This document shows positions 30,001 through 40,778 of a stretch of 64,000 nucleotides of DNA, piece by piece (position 1 is the first letter of the stretch; each line of letters starts with the position of its first letter). The notes under the pieces are model-generated. The model was given only the letters and a program-made list of their open reading frames with translations. It did no database searches and was not told the origin of the DNA. The DNA is from Phymatolithon calcareum (Eukaryota > Rhodophyta > Florideophyceae > Hapalidiales), in the NCBI GenBank assembly GCA_977006965.1, contig OZ345374.1, forward strand, positions 1,116,001 through 1,180,000, in the 5' to 3' direction. The translations under genes were made by a program, and so were the position numbers.

Positions 30001-31156
30001 TAAGCGTCCTGACCTTGTTTGCAAGCTCTTGAAGGCACTATACGGCCTGAAGCAAGCACCGCGACAGTGGCATGCCAAAATCGACAAGTTCCTCATCGAC
30101 GAGCTCGGCTTCTCAAGTAGTCCCAATGATCCTTGTCTTTATGTCCGGCATAAGTCAAGCAGCATCATGATCATCGCGCTATATGTGGATGACTTGCTGA
30201 TTGCCGGAAACGATACTTCTGCTATTTCGTGGATCAAGGGGGAGCTGAACAAGCGATTCGAGATGAAGGACCTTGGAGAAGCTAGTGTTTGTCTTGGACT
30301 TGAAATTCGCCGAGATCGCACACTTCGAACTCTTCACCTCTCGCAGTCGGTCTACGCTCAGGCAGTCTTGGAACGTTTCGGCATGGAGAACTCGAAACCA
30401 GCACCAACCCCTATGGAGTCAAGCAACAAGAACACCGGAACCGAAGAAGTCGACATCACCCAGCTCGTCGATGAACAAGTTCCATACCGTCCAGCCATCG
30501 GAAGTCTCATGTACTTGATGGTTGGTACACGCCCAGACATCTCGGACTCTGTCGGAAAGCTGTCTTCGTTCTGCGAAAAGCCTCTGAAACGTCACTGGAT
30601 GGGCGTGAAGCGTGTTCTGCGATATATTGCGGGTACTCGAGATCACGGAATTTTGTTCGGTGAAAGTGGGAGTTTGGTTCCAATCGGTTACACGGATGCG
30701 GATTGGGCGGGATGTGTTGAGACAAGACGGTCCACGAGTGGCTATGTGTTCCTTCTTGCAGGGGGAGCCATAAGCTGGCGCTCAAAGAAGCAAACCATCG
30801 TCGCCACTTCAACATGCGAAGCGGAATACATCGCTTCGTGTGCCGCCGCCAAGGAATCTGTCTGGTTGTCAAGACTCATTGCCGATGTTCAAGGTCTCGA
30901 GAAGCCATCCGCCATGACTCTGTACACTGACAGTCAAAGTGCGATCGCGACCGGGCGAAACGCAGCCATCACTCAGAGGAACAAGCACATAGACATCCAA
31001 TATCACTATGTTCGTGATGTGGTTGCCACGGGCAAGATATATATCAAGTATTGTAGTACTGAGTTGATGATTGCGGATGCACTCACCAAGCCACTCGATC
31101 GTGTCAAGACGGCCAAGTTCGCACATGACATGGGTATATGCGCGAGGAGGTCGTAG
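27089..31156 (+). CDS. Copia gag-pol polyprotein, array copy 3
   Basis: The first ATG is at 27089. The copy carries the same Arg-to-Cys change as copy 2 (TGC at 28913) plus one silent change at 30940 (AGC to AGT). All other catalytic motifs are as in copy 1. Sharing of the Cys allele places copies 2 and 3 on one branch: either one was copied from the other, or conversion spread the change. Confidence 0.95.
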   Translation: MDNSQGTLKVEKLNETNFHAWKQKIQLVLSFRELDEFIEDDPPARDSEDFKLWRRNDNKAKAIIGLSLSDEHLEHVQDVETAKEMWTSILNIFERHTLLNKLAARRKFYTATMLEDEKILPYTNRIRQLASTLKSMGVDIDDKEMAMAVLNGLPERYDSLISALDALGNEDESFSLEFVKSRLLQEEQRMSMRVEASTVKAETAALFTARRDGERIRDYCEHCHRSGHRSVKCWTKFPHLAPEGYKNRNGKQTKPAAFLTDESEHVRVMSDSDFVCLMVKVRDSDISEKSKSWIIDSGSTSHMTFDRSIFCSYTKMSSTVEMGTKAQATIAGKGDVIITLNVNGKSLKRKLKDVMHIPDFGYSLLSVSKMDEYGYGITFKNSRCYVKAHNDTIATGTLRKSLYSLDLADGNKLNEVSCFASLQLWHERLAHVDHTGITGMVNHGVVKGVKIAPNSQSTHPCNGCLAGKGHRAPIPKSSSSRSTAVLDLVHSDVLGPIDIPSLGGSQYFITFIDDHSKWTTVFTMRKKSESFECFRKFHKYAETHTGRKLKHLNIQDFSKAPKLKAIRTDNGGEYLSNEFKAYLAEHGIHQQLTVAYTPQQNGVAERMNCTLLNLVRSMLHHRGIEKKFWAEALATAVYVRNRVTSRGLPSNTTPHHIWMGAPPDLGHLRVFGAKCWYVIPKKKVKKLDSRTREAVMLGYSLASKGYKLWDADLRKVIVSRDVTFNESEFGFDETETNVSLETPQIKLSDGTVEGKVISDVDDKSIEKDIDEGEQADGGEQPISPSGSDETSPMIAKPILRRSARVSKPPTDFWNAPSHTAMLAFESVNLASETGLSSHQVPQTFKEATSIKNVDFWSPGIENEHSSLTRNNTWKLVTRKPGMNVLPCKYVFKVKDTGPKVRIVAKGFRQVHGVDYGETYAPVVKFTSIRILLATVAVHDLELYQMDVVTAFLHGDLVEDIYMEVPSGFRDPKRPDLVCKLLKALYGLKQAPRQWHAKIDKFLIDELGFSSSPNDPCLYVRHKSSSIMIIALYVDDLLIAGNDTSAISWIKGELNKRFEMKDLGEASVCLGLEIRRDRTLRTLHLSQSVYAQAVLERFGMENSKPAPTPMESSNKNTGTEEVDITQLVDEQVPYRPAIGSLMYLMVGTRPDISDSVGKLSSFCEKPLKRHWMGVKRVLRYIAGTRDHGILFGESGSLVPIGYTDADWAGCVETRRSTSGYVFLLAGGAISWRSKKQTIVATSTCEAEYIASCAAAKESVWLSRLIADVQGLEKPSAMTLYTDSQSAIATGRNAAITQRNKHIDIQYHYVRDVVATGKIYIKYCSTELMIADALTKPLDRVKTAKFAHDMGICARRS

Positions 31157-31177
31157 TGTGCCTCGATCAAGGGGGAG

Positions 31178-31621
31178 TGTTGGAAGTGTGATTGCTTGGA
31201 GCTCTAGTCGCAAACACACTTCAATATCAAGGTATGATCTCGGTACACGTGTACACGTGTCAAGTCGAATGTCAAAGTGCCTCAGAACTTTGAATCAAGA
31301 AGATTGGCAGTGACACGTGTCAAAGTATGATAACAGTATGATAATCATACTCCCCTCACTCAGTAGATGATTCTTGATTTTTTCATGTTACACGTGTCAT
31401 ATGATAGTATGACAAATTTGTTTAGGGTTAGTGTGTCTCCGTCGTCAGTTAGGGTTTTGATCAAGTCTGGTTGTGTTCTCTGGTCTATATAGTCTTGACC
31501 TGAGGTCCGCCAAGTGAATAAACCAAGGAACTCATTCTCACCTAACTCCACTTCTCCTTCACCAATCTTCACCAACCAAACTTTTCCAATCTCCTAATCT
31601 TATCCCTAACCTCGAACAACA
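31178..31621 (+). repeat. Array LTR 4 (outer 3' LTR)
   Basis: 444 bp, followed by the right target duplication GCTGC (31622-31626). Its end reads CTCGAACAACA instead of CTCCAACAACA (C to G at 31614), the only LTR difference noticed. Confidence 0.95.
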
Positions 31622-31838
31622 GCTGCCACCAACTGCCGCCAACTGCCACCCGCTGCCACTCGCTTCCTCCACTACCCCGCCGCCCACTGCCGCCGGCCGC
31701 TCGTTTCCGCCCGCAGTCCGCTTCAACTCGCTGCCACCCGGTGTCGCACGCTACTCTCCCGCCGCCCACTGTGACCAACTGCCATCCGCTGCCGCCCTCT
31801 GCCCCCACTGCCGCCGGTCGCTTGTTGCCACTGTTGGG
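31622..31838. repeat. C-rich minisatellite, right half of the insertion site
   Basis: Repeats such as ACTGCCGCC and CGCTGCCACC continue the pattern interrupted at 15838. The first five bases are the right target duplication. GCTGC is frequent inside this repeat, which weakens the duplication slightly as independent evidence. Confidence 0.85.
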
Positions 31839-32066
31839 AAACGTCACTGTTTCAGGACGAAATATCGTCACCGTAGGGACTCCTGAAGGGTGTGAGAGAA
31901 GAAATCCTGATATGGCGGCGCTTTCTCAACGAGGTTATAGCATTCCAGCCGATATCTCTCCCGGCAGCGGTGCGAACTGTGCATCACCGGCGAGCGCTGA
32001 GCGAGCTGGTCTTTCTGCCTCCAGAACCCTCGTGAAGGCAGATGTATCACCACGACCGCTATTGTC
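31839..32066 (+). other. Possible coding stretch interrupted by a solo LTR
   Basis: The plus-strand frame through this stretch reads DMAALSQRGYSIPADISPGS and SAERAGLSASRTLVKADV without a stop and runs into the LTR at 32067. After the LTR (and its TSD at 32508-32512) the frame can continue briefly before a stop. It resembles a disrupted gene of unknown family. Confidence 0.25.
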
Positions 32067-32507
32067 TGTTGTTGGAGGTTAGGGATAAGATGAGGTGAAT
32101 GAAAATCTTTGGTTGGAAAGAATTGGTTGAGGAGAAGTTGGGTTGTGAGTGAATGAGTTCCTTGGTTTATTGACTTGGCGGACCTCAGTTCCAAACTATA
32201 TAGACCTGAGAACTCAACCAGACTTGATCAAAACCCTAATTGACGACGAAGACACTCTAACTCTAAACAAATTTGTCATAATATCATATGACACGTGTAA
32301 CGTGAAAAAATCAAGAATCATCTACTGAGTGAGGGGAGTATGATTATCATACTCTTATCATACTCTGACACGTGTCACCGCCAATCTTCATGAATCCAAG
32401 TTCTGAGACACTTTGTCTTTCGACTTGACACGTGTACACGTGTACCGAGATCAAACTTGATATTGAAGTGTGATGCGACGAGAGTTCCAAGCTTCACACT
32501 TTCAACA
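32067..32507 (-). repeat. Solo copia LTR (subfamily B) with TSD TTGTC
   Basis: Read on the minus strand this is TGTTGAAAGTGTGAAGC to CTCCAACAACA, 441 bp. It is flanked by TTGTC at 32062-32066 and 32508-32512, a perfect duplication. No primer-binding site or polypurine tract lies beside it. It arose by recombination between the two LTRs of a full element. Confidence 0.92.
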
Positions 32508-32576
32508 TTGTCAGTGTGCTTTCAGCTGGCCCCAAGTGTAACTCTGTAGGTCCTTCAGTTCAAGAATGGTGACGCC

Positions 32577-33551
32577 GAAAAACATTCTTTGGAGAGTGCA
32601 GATGTGCTACAATATGCCTATATGCAGAAATGGTGCGTTCGTTTTCAAGAGCGGTCATACTCATCCGAACTTGGACAGCCATGGTAACTTAGACATCGTG
32701 CAGAGCGAGACAAACAGGGAAATCTCTCGGCATCCTGGAATATCGAGCGTGTTCTTGTGGGGGATGGGAATGTTCATGATGGCTTCCTTCTGCATGACAA
32801 CCAGTACTACGGCTCTGATGCGCGCAACGGCTCATACGATACCTTTCATCCCATGAGATTCGTTTCACTGCAATTCTCACGTGCAGTGCTAACTTCGGAA
32901 GTTTCTTTCACCGGAGATTTTGAGGCAGTTGTGGGAAAGGATGGTGAGCTGTGTTTGAAAATGGAAAAAGGTCATCGTGATCGTGCATTGTGGGGCATTG
33001 ATGAGTGGTGCAGTGCCAATAAGGGAACGTTTTGCACACTTGGAGCATCCGGATCTCGAGGAAGCTCTATGCCAGATTCGCTCGGCAGAGAAGACCTTGA
33101 TGAAGTCTAAGAATGAAGATTGCATATTGGCTTCGATCATCATCGGCCTAGGGCACGTTCGTGAAAGGAAGTTTGCTGACTCGTTTTTCAAGTGCTTGTC
33201 ATTGCGAGCTTTCAGAAACACCATCTCGCGTGGGGCGAACTGGCTCATGCTTCAAAAGACTAGAATGCACCTTGAGCGTATTGGAAATGAGTCGAGGTGC
33301 GTAGAATGGCTTCTGAACAGACGAACGGTGTATTCTTGGTTAGGATTATTGGTGACTTAGCATCTGGCGTTGATCATACGATTGTTTTTGATGCGACGGA
33401 AGGATGGCTCATTGATAGCATTGAGATGTATCCCTTGTTGCGATGCGCGGACGCATTTCGCGCTTGTGTTTGTGACGGAGCGCATCTGACTGCTATTTCC
33501 GAGGTTAGAAAGTTCGTGTTTATGGTAGACAAGCTAGCATATGTTGAGTGA
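32577..33551 (+). pseudogene. Frameshifted TE-like coding remnant, unknown family
   Basis: The coding-like peptide moves between two frames: 32757-33110, then 32977-33360, then 33297-33551. Examples are ALCQIRSAEKTLMKSKNED, RAFRNTISRGANWLMLQK and, at the end, VDHTIVFDATEGWLIDS with CADAFRACVCDGAH. The C-terminal part has the regular look of a domain recurring in algal and oomycete transposon proteins, but I cannot name it. At least two frameshifts make it non-functional as read. Confidence 0.35.
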
Positions 33552-33607
33552 AACAAAAAAGGTACCTTTAAGAAACAAAGTACAGACTGCACTGAAACCG
33601 GGCCCTT

Positions 33608-35060
33608 TTAAACTTCGCTTATTCTAGAGGGTGTTGAACGTTCGTTGAAGTAACCGCCAAGGCCGTTTCTACGAACTTTGAACCTGACGTGGTTCTCATC
33701 TTGCTGATATTGGAAATTGCAAAGAGAAACGAAGTGCTCCAGTTTGTGGGGTTCGCGTCTTCCCTTACGTTCGTTTCTTGTTAGTGCGACACAGTCACCA
33801 ACAATAATATAAAGGTGTTTCATGCGACTGCATGTTACGCTCTGACGTCGCTCGTCCGACAGAAAACCAATACTTGGTGGATCAAAATTGCTGCGCGTAC
33901 ATGAAAAGATAACAGTATCCGCTTCTGCCCCTTGCATTGAATCCACCGTCCTAGGATTGATACCTGTTCCGCGGAGGCTACACCGAAGTAATGCTTCCTG
34001 AGCAGTGTATCCGGTCATCACACAAATCCTTTCGTACCACTTAGGATCAGATTCGTGCATCAGATGCTCAAGTACCAACACAACGAGTCCTATTACTTTT
34101 GCTTCAAGCTCATTGTTCTTCGATCCCGGAAATTGATCATCTTCCCCTTCAGCCCTAGTTTCCATTTCAATTTCGCCGGTATCAATAGTGGTAAGAGGTC
34201 TGTATCACGGCACTCTCGGATTTGCATGGTTCGGACCTGTCACATAAGAAGGAATATCTCTCTGTTCAACACCACAGAGAACGCGAACGTCGTCTCGTGC
34301 CAGAAGGGGAATCATCTTGGAGATTAGCATCATACAGCTTGTTCAAAATGAGTTCCGGAAGATCCGCAATTTTTGGAAGAGTTTTGAATATGCGGATAGC
34401 ACAGGCGACGTTTAAAATAGGCACATGGTGGACGCATATTCTTGACAGACCACGTGTTTTTGCCGTAATTTCGAACTCGGCAGGGAAGGAGGGGATCACG
34501 AAGGTGGGCACCCACAATTGAATTATGTGGTCATTTGAGTCTCGTACTCTGTGCCGGTTTCGAATGTAGGCAAGAAATGTTGAGGGCCGAGGACCACCGG
34601 GAACATAAAGAATGGACATGCACAAATTTCCCTTTGCAGTGTTTCTGATTCCCAAAGAGCAAGTATTGTCATCATCAACAAAGCAATAGATCGCAGCATA
34701 TCCCGTAGATTTAAACACTGCGTTCGTGAATGTGAATTTTTCCAACCAGAATTCTGAAGCTTGCATTCCGCGGGGACTTGAAAGGCTGTTGAGAATGATG
34801 TTCACTTTTCTAAACGTAGGATCGTCCAGAGCGGAGGCGACTGTTCCAAACAGCTCTTAGCGGGCAATGAATTTCCAATGCGCGATGTAATCCTCGTGGG
34901 AGGTATACAGGGAAGCGTCACTCGCCATGAAGGAGTGTGACATAGATTCATTGAGGAAACTGTGGACGAGGACTTCTCCGCGATCCATGGCTTCTTGGAT
35001 TGTCCTTTTACAGGTGCGGAATCAGAAACGTGGATTTAAACTGCGGGGCTTAAAAAATGC
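33608..35060 (-). pseudogene. Superfamily-1 (UPF1/DNA2-like) RNA/DNA helicase, decayed
   Basis: The minus-strand stretch 34165-33608 contains VMTGYTAQEALLR, RTVDSMQGAEADTVIFSCTR and IGFLSDERRQSVTCSRMKHL. These match the last helicase motifs (V-VI) of the AAA_12 domain in UPF1/SMG2, DNA2 and NAM7 proteins. The upstream frame 34805-34266 gives an N-terminal part (PRPSTFLAYIRNRHRVRD). It continues upstream past one in-frame TAA at about 34858 into MDRGEVLVHSFLNESMSH. The ATP-binding motif I is not seen, and the join near 34200 has a stop, so the core is deleted or broken. It could once have been one gene with the Tudor-like fragment beyond the copia element. Confidence 0.6.
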
Positions 35061-35251
35061 CACAGGTCTTTGCCACTTATATTAGTTTCTTTGCCAGAAC
35101 AAAATCGATGTTGGCACGGGGGTAATCTTCAGATGATACTGTACTTCCGCGAATGTATTCTTCCCCGTTTTTGAACTACGGCCGTGCTCGAGATTTTAAA
35201 TGTGCAAGTGTGGATGCTGGTGTGCTGGTAAATGGACCTTGAGAGTGCATG

Positions 35252-35696
35252 TGTTGGAAGCGTGATTGCTTGGAGCTCTAGTCGCAAACACACTTCAATA
35301 TCAAGGTATGATCTCGGTACAAGTGTACACGTGTCAAGTCGAACGTCAAAGTGTCTCAGAAATTTGGATCAAGAAGATTAGCAGTGACACGTGTCAAAGT
35401 ATGATAAGAGTATGATAATCATACCCCCCTCACTCAGTAGATGATTCTTCATTTTTTCATGTTACACGTGTCACATGATAGTATGACAAATTTGTTTAGG
35501 GTTAGTGTGTCTCCGTCGTCAATTAGGGTTTTTTGATCAAGTTGATTGAGTACACAGGTCTATATAGTCTTGACCTGAGGTCCGCCAAGTCCATAAACCT
35601 AGGAACTCATTCTCACCTATATCAGCTTCTACTCCACCAATTTCTTTCAACCAAACTTTTTCTTTCTCCCCATCACTTGCCTAACCTCCAAGAAGA
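35252..35696 (+). repeat. 5' LTR of the older copia copy
   Basis: Runs from TGTTGGAAGCGTG to CCTCCAAGAAGA, 445 bp, directly followed by the primer-binding site. The usual CAACAACA end has become AAGAAGA. Several other substitutions separate it from its partner LTR, indicating age. Confidence 0.9.
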
Positions 35697-36279
35697 GGTT
35701 ATGGGCCCAGTCTTCGCACATCAACAACCGCGTTTCATCATCATCGTCATCATCTCCGGGGTTCTCCTTCGCCCCCGATCTGTCCGTGTCTGAACTTTCT
35801 GCTTGCGTATCCTTGTCAAGAATCGTTGATTCTTGCTCGGCCCGCTTCAGAAAATCCTTGTCTCCGATTCTCCTGCTCGCGTATCCTCGTTAAGTATCTC
35901 TGATCCTTACGGGGCCCGCTTCAGGCGATCACTAAGCGTCTTGCAGTGCGAGTTGCCGGCTGCAGGTTCAGGTGTACCAAAACATCACAAGGGTTTTCCT
36001 GTTGCGTATCCTTGTTAAAAATCTTTGATTCTTACTAGGCCCGTTTCAGGATACCACAAAACTTCTTGCAGTGCGTGTTGCCGGCTGCAGGTTCAGGTGT
36101 ACCAAAACGCCACAAGAGGTATACGGCCATCGAGCCATCCTCCGATCAAGGTCCAGGTCACATTGACTCGAAGGAATTTCTTATACGGGACAGATTGCCT
36201 TGATAGTTAACTTCGGTTGACTCGCAGTGGACTCCCCGAACGGATTTTCGACAAGAATAGAAGACGCACACTCCCCAAA

Positions 36280-39200
36280 ATGGACAACTTGCAAGGAACG
36301 CTGAAGGTCGAGAAACTCAATGAGACCAATTTCCATGCTTGGAAACAGAAAATTCAGCTAGTACTATCATTCCGCGAACTTGATGAACACATTGAGGACG
36401 ATCCACCAGCACGGGACTCGGACGATTTCACTCTCTGGCGTCGAAGAAACAACAAGGCAAAAGCTATTATCGGACTTTCTCTCTCGGATGAACATCTCGA
36501 GCATGTGCAAGATGTGAATACGGCCAAGGAAATGTGTCATTCGATTCTGAATATCTTTGAACGACATACACTACTGAACAAACTGGCCGCTCGTCGCAAG
36601 TTCTATACCGCCACAATGCTCGAGGACGAGAAAATACTTTCTTATACGAACCGTATTCGCCAGCTCGCATCCACCCTCAAGTCAATGGGTGTTGATATCG
36701 ACGACAAAGAAATGGCGATGACTGTGCTTAACGGACTTCCGGAACGGTACGATAGCTTAATCAGTGCACTCGATGCTCTTGGCAACGAGGATGAGTCATT
36801 CTCGCTCGAGTTTGTGAAGAGCAGACTTTTGCAAGAGGAGCAGCGTATGTCGATGAGAGTCGAAGCATCAACCGTGAAAGCTGAGACTGCCGCACTGTTC
36901 ACAGCCAGACGCGATGGAGAACGCATTCGTGATCACTGCGACCATTGGCATCGATCCGGACATAAGAGCCTTAAGTGTTGGACCAAATTCCCTCACCTTG
37001 CTCCGGAAGGATACAAACGTCGGAATGAAAAGCAAACAAAACCATCTGCATTTCTGACTGATGAGTCGGAACCTGTTCGTGTCATGTCTGATTCCGACTT
37101 TGTATGCTTGATGGCCAAGGTGCGCAATTCCCACATTTCCGAGAAGTCCAAGTCCTGGATCATTGACTCTGGAAGGACATCCCACATGACGTTTGACCGC
37201 TCACTCTTCTGCACGTACACCGAACTGTCGTCTACTGTTGAAATGGGAACGAAAGCTAAGGCCACAATCGCTGGAAAGGGTGATGCCATTATTACGATCA
37301 ATGTGAATGGGAAGCCGTCGAAATGCAAACTCAGGGATGTTATGCACATACCGGACTTTGGATACTCTTTACTATCGGTATCCAAAATGGATGAGTATGG
37401 ATATGGGATTACGTTCAAGAACAGTCGTTGCTATGTTAAAACTCATGATGACACGGTTGCTACAGGAACACTTCGCAAGAGTCTCTACTCACTCGATCTT
37501 GCAGATGGCAATAAAGTTACCGAAGTTTCTTGTCTTGCTAGCCTCCAGCTTTGGCATGAACGTCTCGCTCATGTCCATCCCTCTGGTATCTCTGATATGG
37601 TACGTCATGGGGTGGTCAAAGGTGTGAACCTAGCTCCCAATACAATCTCAGAACATCCATGCAAGGGCTGTCTTGCCGGCAAAGGTCATCGCGCTCCTAT
37701 CCCAAAGTCTAGTAGTACTCGTTCTGAAGCCGTTCTCGATCTCGTACATTCTGACGTCTTAGGTCCTATCGACATTCCATCACTTGGAGGATCGCAGTAC
37801 TTCATCACATTCATAGATGATCACTCCAAGTGGACCACGGTATACACCATGCGAAGAAGTCGGAGAGCTTTGAGTGTTTTCGAAAGTTCCACAAGTATGC
37901 TGAAACCCATACTGGTAGAAAGCTTAAGCATTTGAACGTTCAGGACTTCTCGACTGCACCAAAGCTCAAGGCTATTAGGACCGATAACGGAGGCGAGTAC
38001 CTTTCCAACGAGTTCAAGGCATATTTGGCACAACACGGCATACATCAGTAACTCACAGTAGCATATACTCCACAACAGAATGGGGTGGCTGAGCGCATGA
38101 ACCGCACACTTCTCAACTTGGTGCGCTCGATGCTTCATCACAGAGGCATCGAGAAGAAGTTCTGGGCTGAAGCACTTGCTACTGCTGTGCATGTTCGCAA
38201 TCGAGTGACGTCACGAGGCCTTCCTTCAAACACGACCGCCCATCACATATGGATGGGTGCCGCTCCAGACTTGGGACGCTTACGTGTATTTGGCATAAAG
38301 TGTTGGTACGTGATTCCGAAACAGAAGGTTAAGTAACTCGACTCTCGAACTCGTGAAGCCATTATGCTGGGATATGCGACTTCGTCCAAAGGGTATAAGC
38401 TGTGGGATCTAAGCTCCAAGAAGGTGATTGTGTCCAGGGATGTGACGTTCGACGAATCGGATTGTGGATTAGGTGAGGCTGAAACGGATGTATCCACTGA
38501 CATTCCAGACGACGGAGTCGTCCAAGCATGCGAGGATACGGTTGAAGCTGAGGACAGTTCGGAGGAAAACAACAAGAACCTCGATGTGACTAACGAAGAA
38601 GGGCAGCAGGCGGACGATGCAGAACAACCAACAGCACCACCGGCATCTGAAGTAACTACACCGATGATCGCTAAACCCATTCTGCGCAGGTCAGCTCGAG
38701 TTTCAAAACCACCCACTGACTTCTGGAGAGCTCCCCCGCACACTGCAATGCTTGCCTTCGAATCTGTCAATCTCGCATCGGAATCCGGCTTGTCTTCTCA
38801 TCAAATACCCCAGACCTTTAAGGAATCGACTTCAAATCATAATGTCGACTTCTGGTCAATGGTCATTGAGAAAGAACACTCTTCACTCGCCCGTAACAAT
38901 ACCTGGAAACTGGTTCCGCGCAACTCCGACATGAACGTGCTACCGTGCAAGTATGTCTTCAAGGTCAAGGATACAGGCCCGAAAGTCCGAATTGTGGCAA
39001 AAGGGTTCCGACAGGTGCATGGGGTGGACTACGGTGAAACGTATGTCCCAGTCGTGAAATTCACCTCGATTCGTATCCTACTTGCAACGGTTGCTGTCCA
39101 TGATCTGGAACTCCACCAAATGGATGTTGTGACAGCGTTCCTGCATGGTGACCTTGACGAAGACATCTACATGGAAGTTCCGGCCGGATTTCGAGATCCC

Positions 39201-40315
39201 AACCGTCCCAACCTTGTTTGCAAGCTCTTGAAGGCACTATACGGCCTGAAGCAAGCTCCGCGGCAATGGCATGCCAAGATCGACAAGTTCCTCATCGACG
39301 AGCTCGACTTCTCAAGCAGTCCCAACGATCTTTGTCTGTACGTCCGGCACAAGTCAAACAGCATCATGATCATCGCCCTGTATGTGGATGACTTACTGAT
39401 TGCCGGAAACGACACCTCTGCCATTTCTTGGATCAAGGGGGAGCTGAACAAGCGGTTCGAGATGAAGGACCTTGATGAAGCAAGTGTATGCCTTGGGCTT
39501 TAGATTCGCCGGGACCGTACTCTTCGGACCCTTCATCTTTCGCAGTCGGTCTACGCTCAGTCGGTCTTGGAACGCTTCGGCATGGAGAACTCGAAACCGG
39601 CACCTACCCCAATGGAGTCAAGCAACAAGAACACCGCAATCGAGGTAGTGGATATCACCGAGTCCCTTGGAGACGAAGTTCCGTATCGTCCAGCTATCGG
39701 AAGCCTGATGTACTTGATGGTCGGCACTCGCCCAGACATCTCGGACTCGGTCGGCAAGCTTTCTTCGTTTTGCGAGAAACCCTTAAAGCGTCACTGGATT
39801 GGTGTTAAGCGCGTTCTTCGGTACATTGCTGGTACTCGAGACCATGGGATTCTGTTCGGCGCAAGTGGGAGCTTGGTGCCAATCGGGTACACAGACGCGG
39901 ATTGTGCAGGATGTCGTGAGACAAGGCGATCAACAAGTGGCTATGTGTTCCTTCTTGCAGGGGGAGCCATAAGCTGGCGTTCGAAGAAACAAACTATCGT
40001 CGCCTCGTCAACATGTGAAGCGGAGTACATCGCTTCCTGTGCCGCCGCCAAGGTCTCCAGAAGCCCACTCTCATGACTTTGTATACCGACAGTCAGAGTT
40101 CAATCGCAACCGGGAGGAACGCTGCCATCACTCAACGCAACAAGCATATTGACATCCAATATCACTACGTTCGTGATGTTGTTGCAACAGGAAAGATCTC
40201 GATTAAGTACTGCAATACTGAGTCCATGGTTGCTGATGCACTAACCAAGCCACTCGATCGAATCAAGACAGCCAAGTTCGCTCAAAAGATGGGCGTATGC
40301 AAGCAAATGTCGTAG
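36280..40315 (+). pseudogene. Copia gag-pol of the older copy, several breaks
   Basis: The first ATG is at 36280. Compared with the array copies there is a 1-nt loss near 37850 (ATGCGAAGAAG for ATGCGAAAGAAG). There are stops at 38049 (TAA), 38334 (TAA for AAA) and 39503 (TAG for GAA). A deletion near 40055 removes most of the ESVWLSRLIADVQGLE segment. The gag knuckle reads CDHWHRSGHKSLKC, so its second Cys is Trp. The motifs ERMNRTLL and YVDDLL survive. The gene cannot yield a working polyprotein. Confidence 0.93.
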
Positions 40316-40336
40316 TGACCCTCGATCAAGGGGGAG

Positions 40337-40778
40337 TGTTGGAAGTGTGATTGCTTGGAGCTCTAGTCGCAAACACACTTCAATATCAAGGTATGATCTC
40401 GGTACACGTGTACACGTGTCAAGTCGAAAGTCAAAGTGTCTCAGAACTTTGAATCAAGAAGATTGGCAGTGACACGTGTCAGAGTATGATAAAAGTATGA
40501 TAATCATACCCCCCTCACTCAGTAGATAATATTGATTTTTCATGTTACACGTGTCATATGATATTATGACAAATTTGTTTAGGGTTAGTGTGTCTCCGTC
40601 GTCAATTAGGGTTTTTGATCGAGTTGATTGAGTTTTCAGGTCTATATAGTCTTGACCTGAGGTCCGCCGAGTCAATAAACCAAGGAACTCATTCTCACCT
40701 ATCTCAGCTTCTACTCAACCATTTTCTTTCAACCAAACTTTTTCTTTCTCCCCATCACTTGCCTAAACTTCTTCAACA
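40337..40778 (+). repeat. 3' LTR of the older copia copy, aberrant end
   Basis: The start TGTTGGAAGTGTG follows a polypurine tract. The LTR matches its partner up to CATCACTTGCCTAA (about 40766). After that the sequence reads as the Tudor-like gene on the opposite strand, so the last 10 bp or so of the LTR are missing or replaced. Confidence 0.85.

Larger units (their letters stand above)
15839..31621 (+). mobile_element. Tandem array of three complete Ty1/copia elements sharing four LTRs
   Basis: The order is LTR, interior, LTR, interior, LTR, interior, LTR, with a repeat period of exactly 5,113 bp. LTRs (444 bp) lie at 15839-16282, 20952-21395, 26065-26508 and 31178-31621, and interiors are 4,669 bp. 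A single pair of GCTGC duplications (15834-15838 and 31622-31626) brackets the entire 15.8 kb, and no target duplication separates the units. I found three base differences between copies: 18687 C versus T at 23800 and 28913; 20714 C versus T at 30940; and C to G at 31614 in the last LTR. The array therefore behaves as one insertion that was multiplied, either after or at integration. All three coding frames are open. Confidence 0.95.
35252..40778 (+). mobile_element. Older full-length Ty1/copia copy, inactivated
   Basis: The copy has LTRs at 35252-35696 and 40337 to about 40778, a primer-binding site (GGTTATGGGCCCAG at 35697-35710) and a polypurine tract (AAGGGGGAG at 40328-40336). The interior has the same gene order as the array copies but many substitutions. 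The flanks GCATG and GGAAG do not match. The right LTR ends abnormally (CTTCTTCAACAGG instead of CTCCAACAACA), so the right edge was probably altered after or during insertion. Confidence 0.9.

Noticed and set aside
16600-31300. Many 60-156-codon antisense and off-frame ORFs repeated three times across the array
   Set aside because: They recur only because the copia unit recurs, and lie over the gag-pol frame on the other strand or in other frames. None shows a domain.
15839-31621. Three independent nested or adjacent insertions
   Set aside because: Inner junctions lack TSDs, and LTRs are shared by neighbouring interiors.
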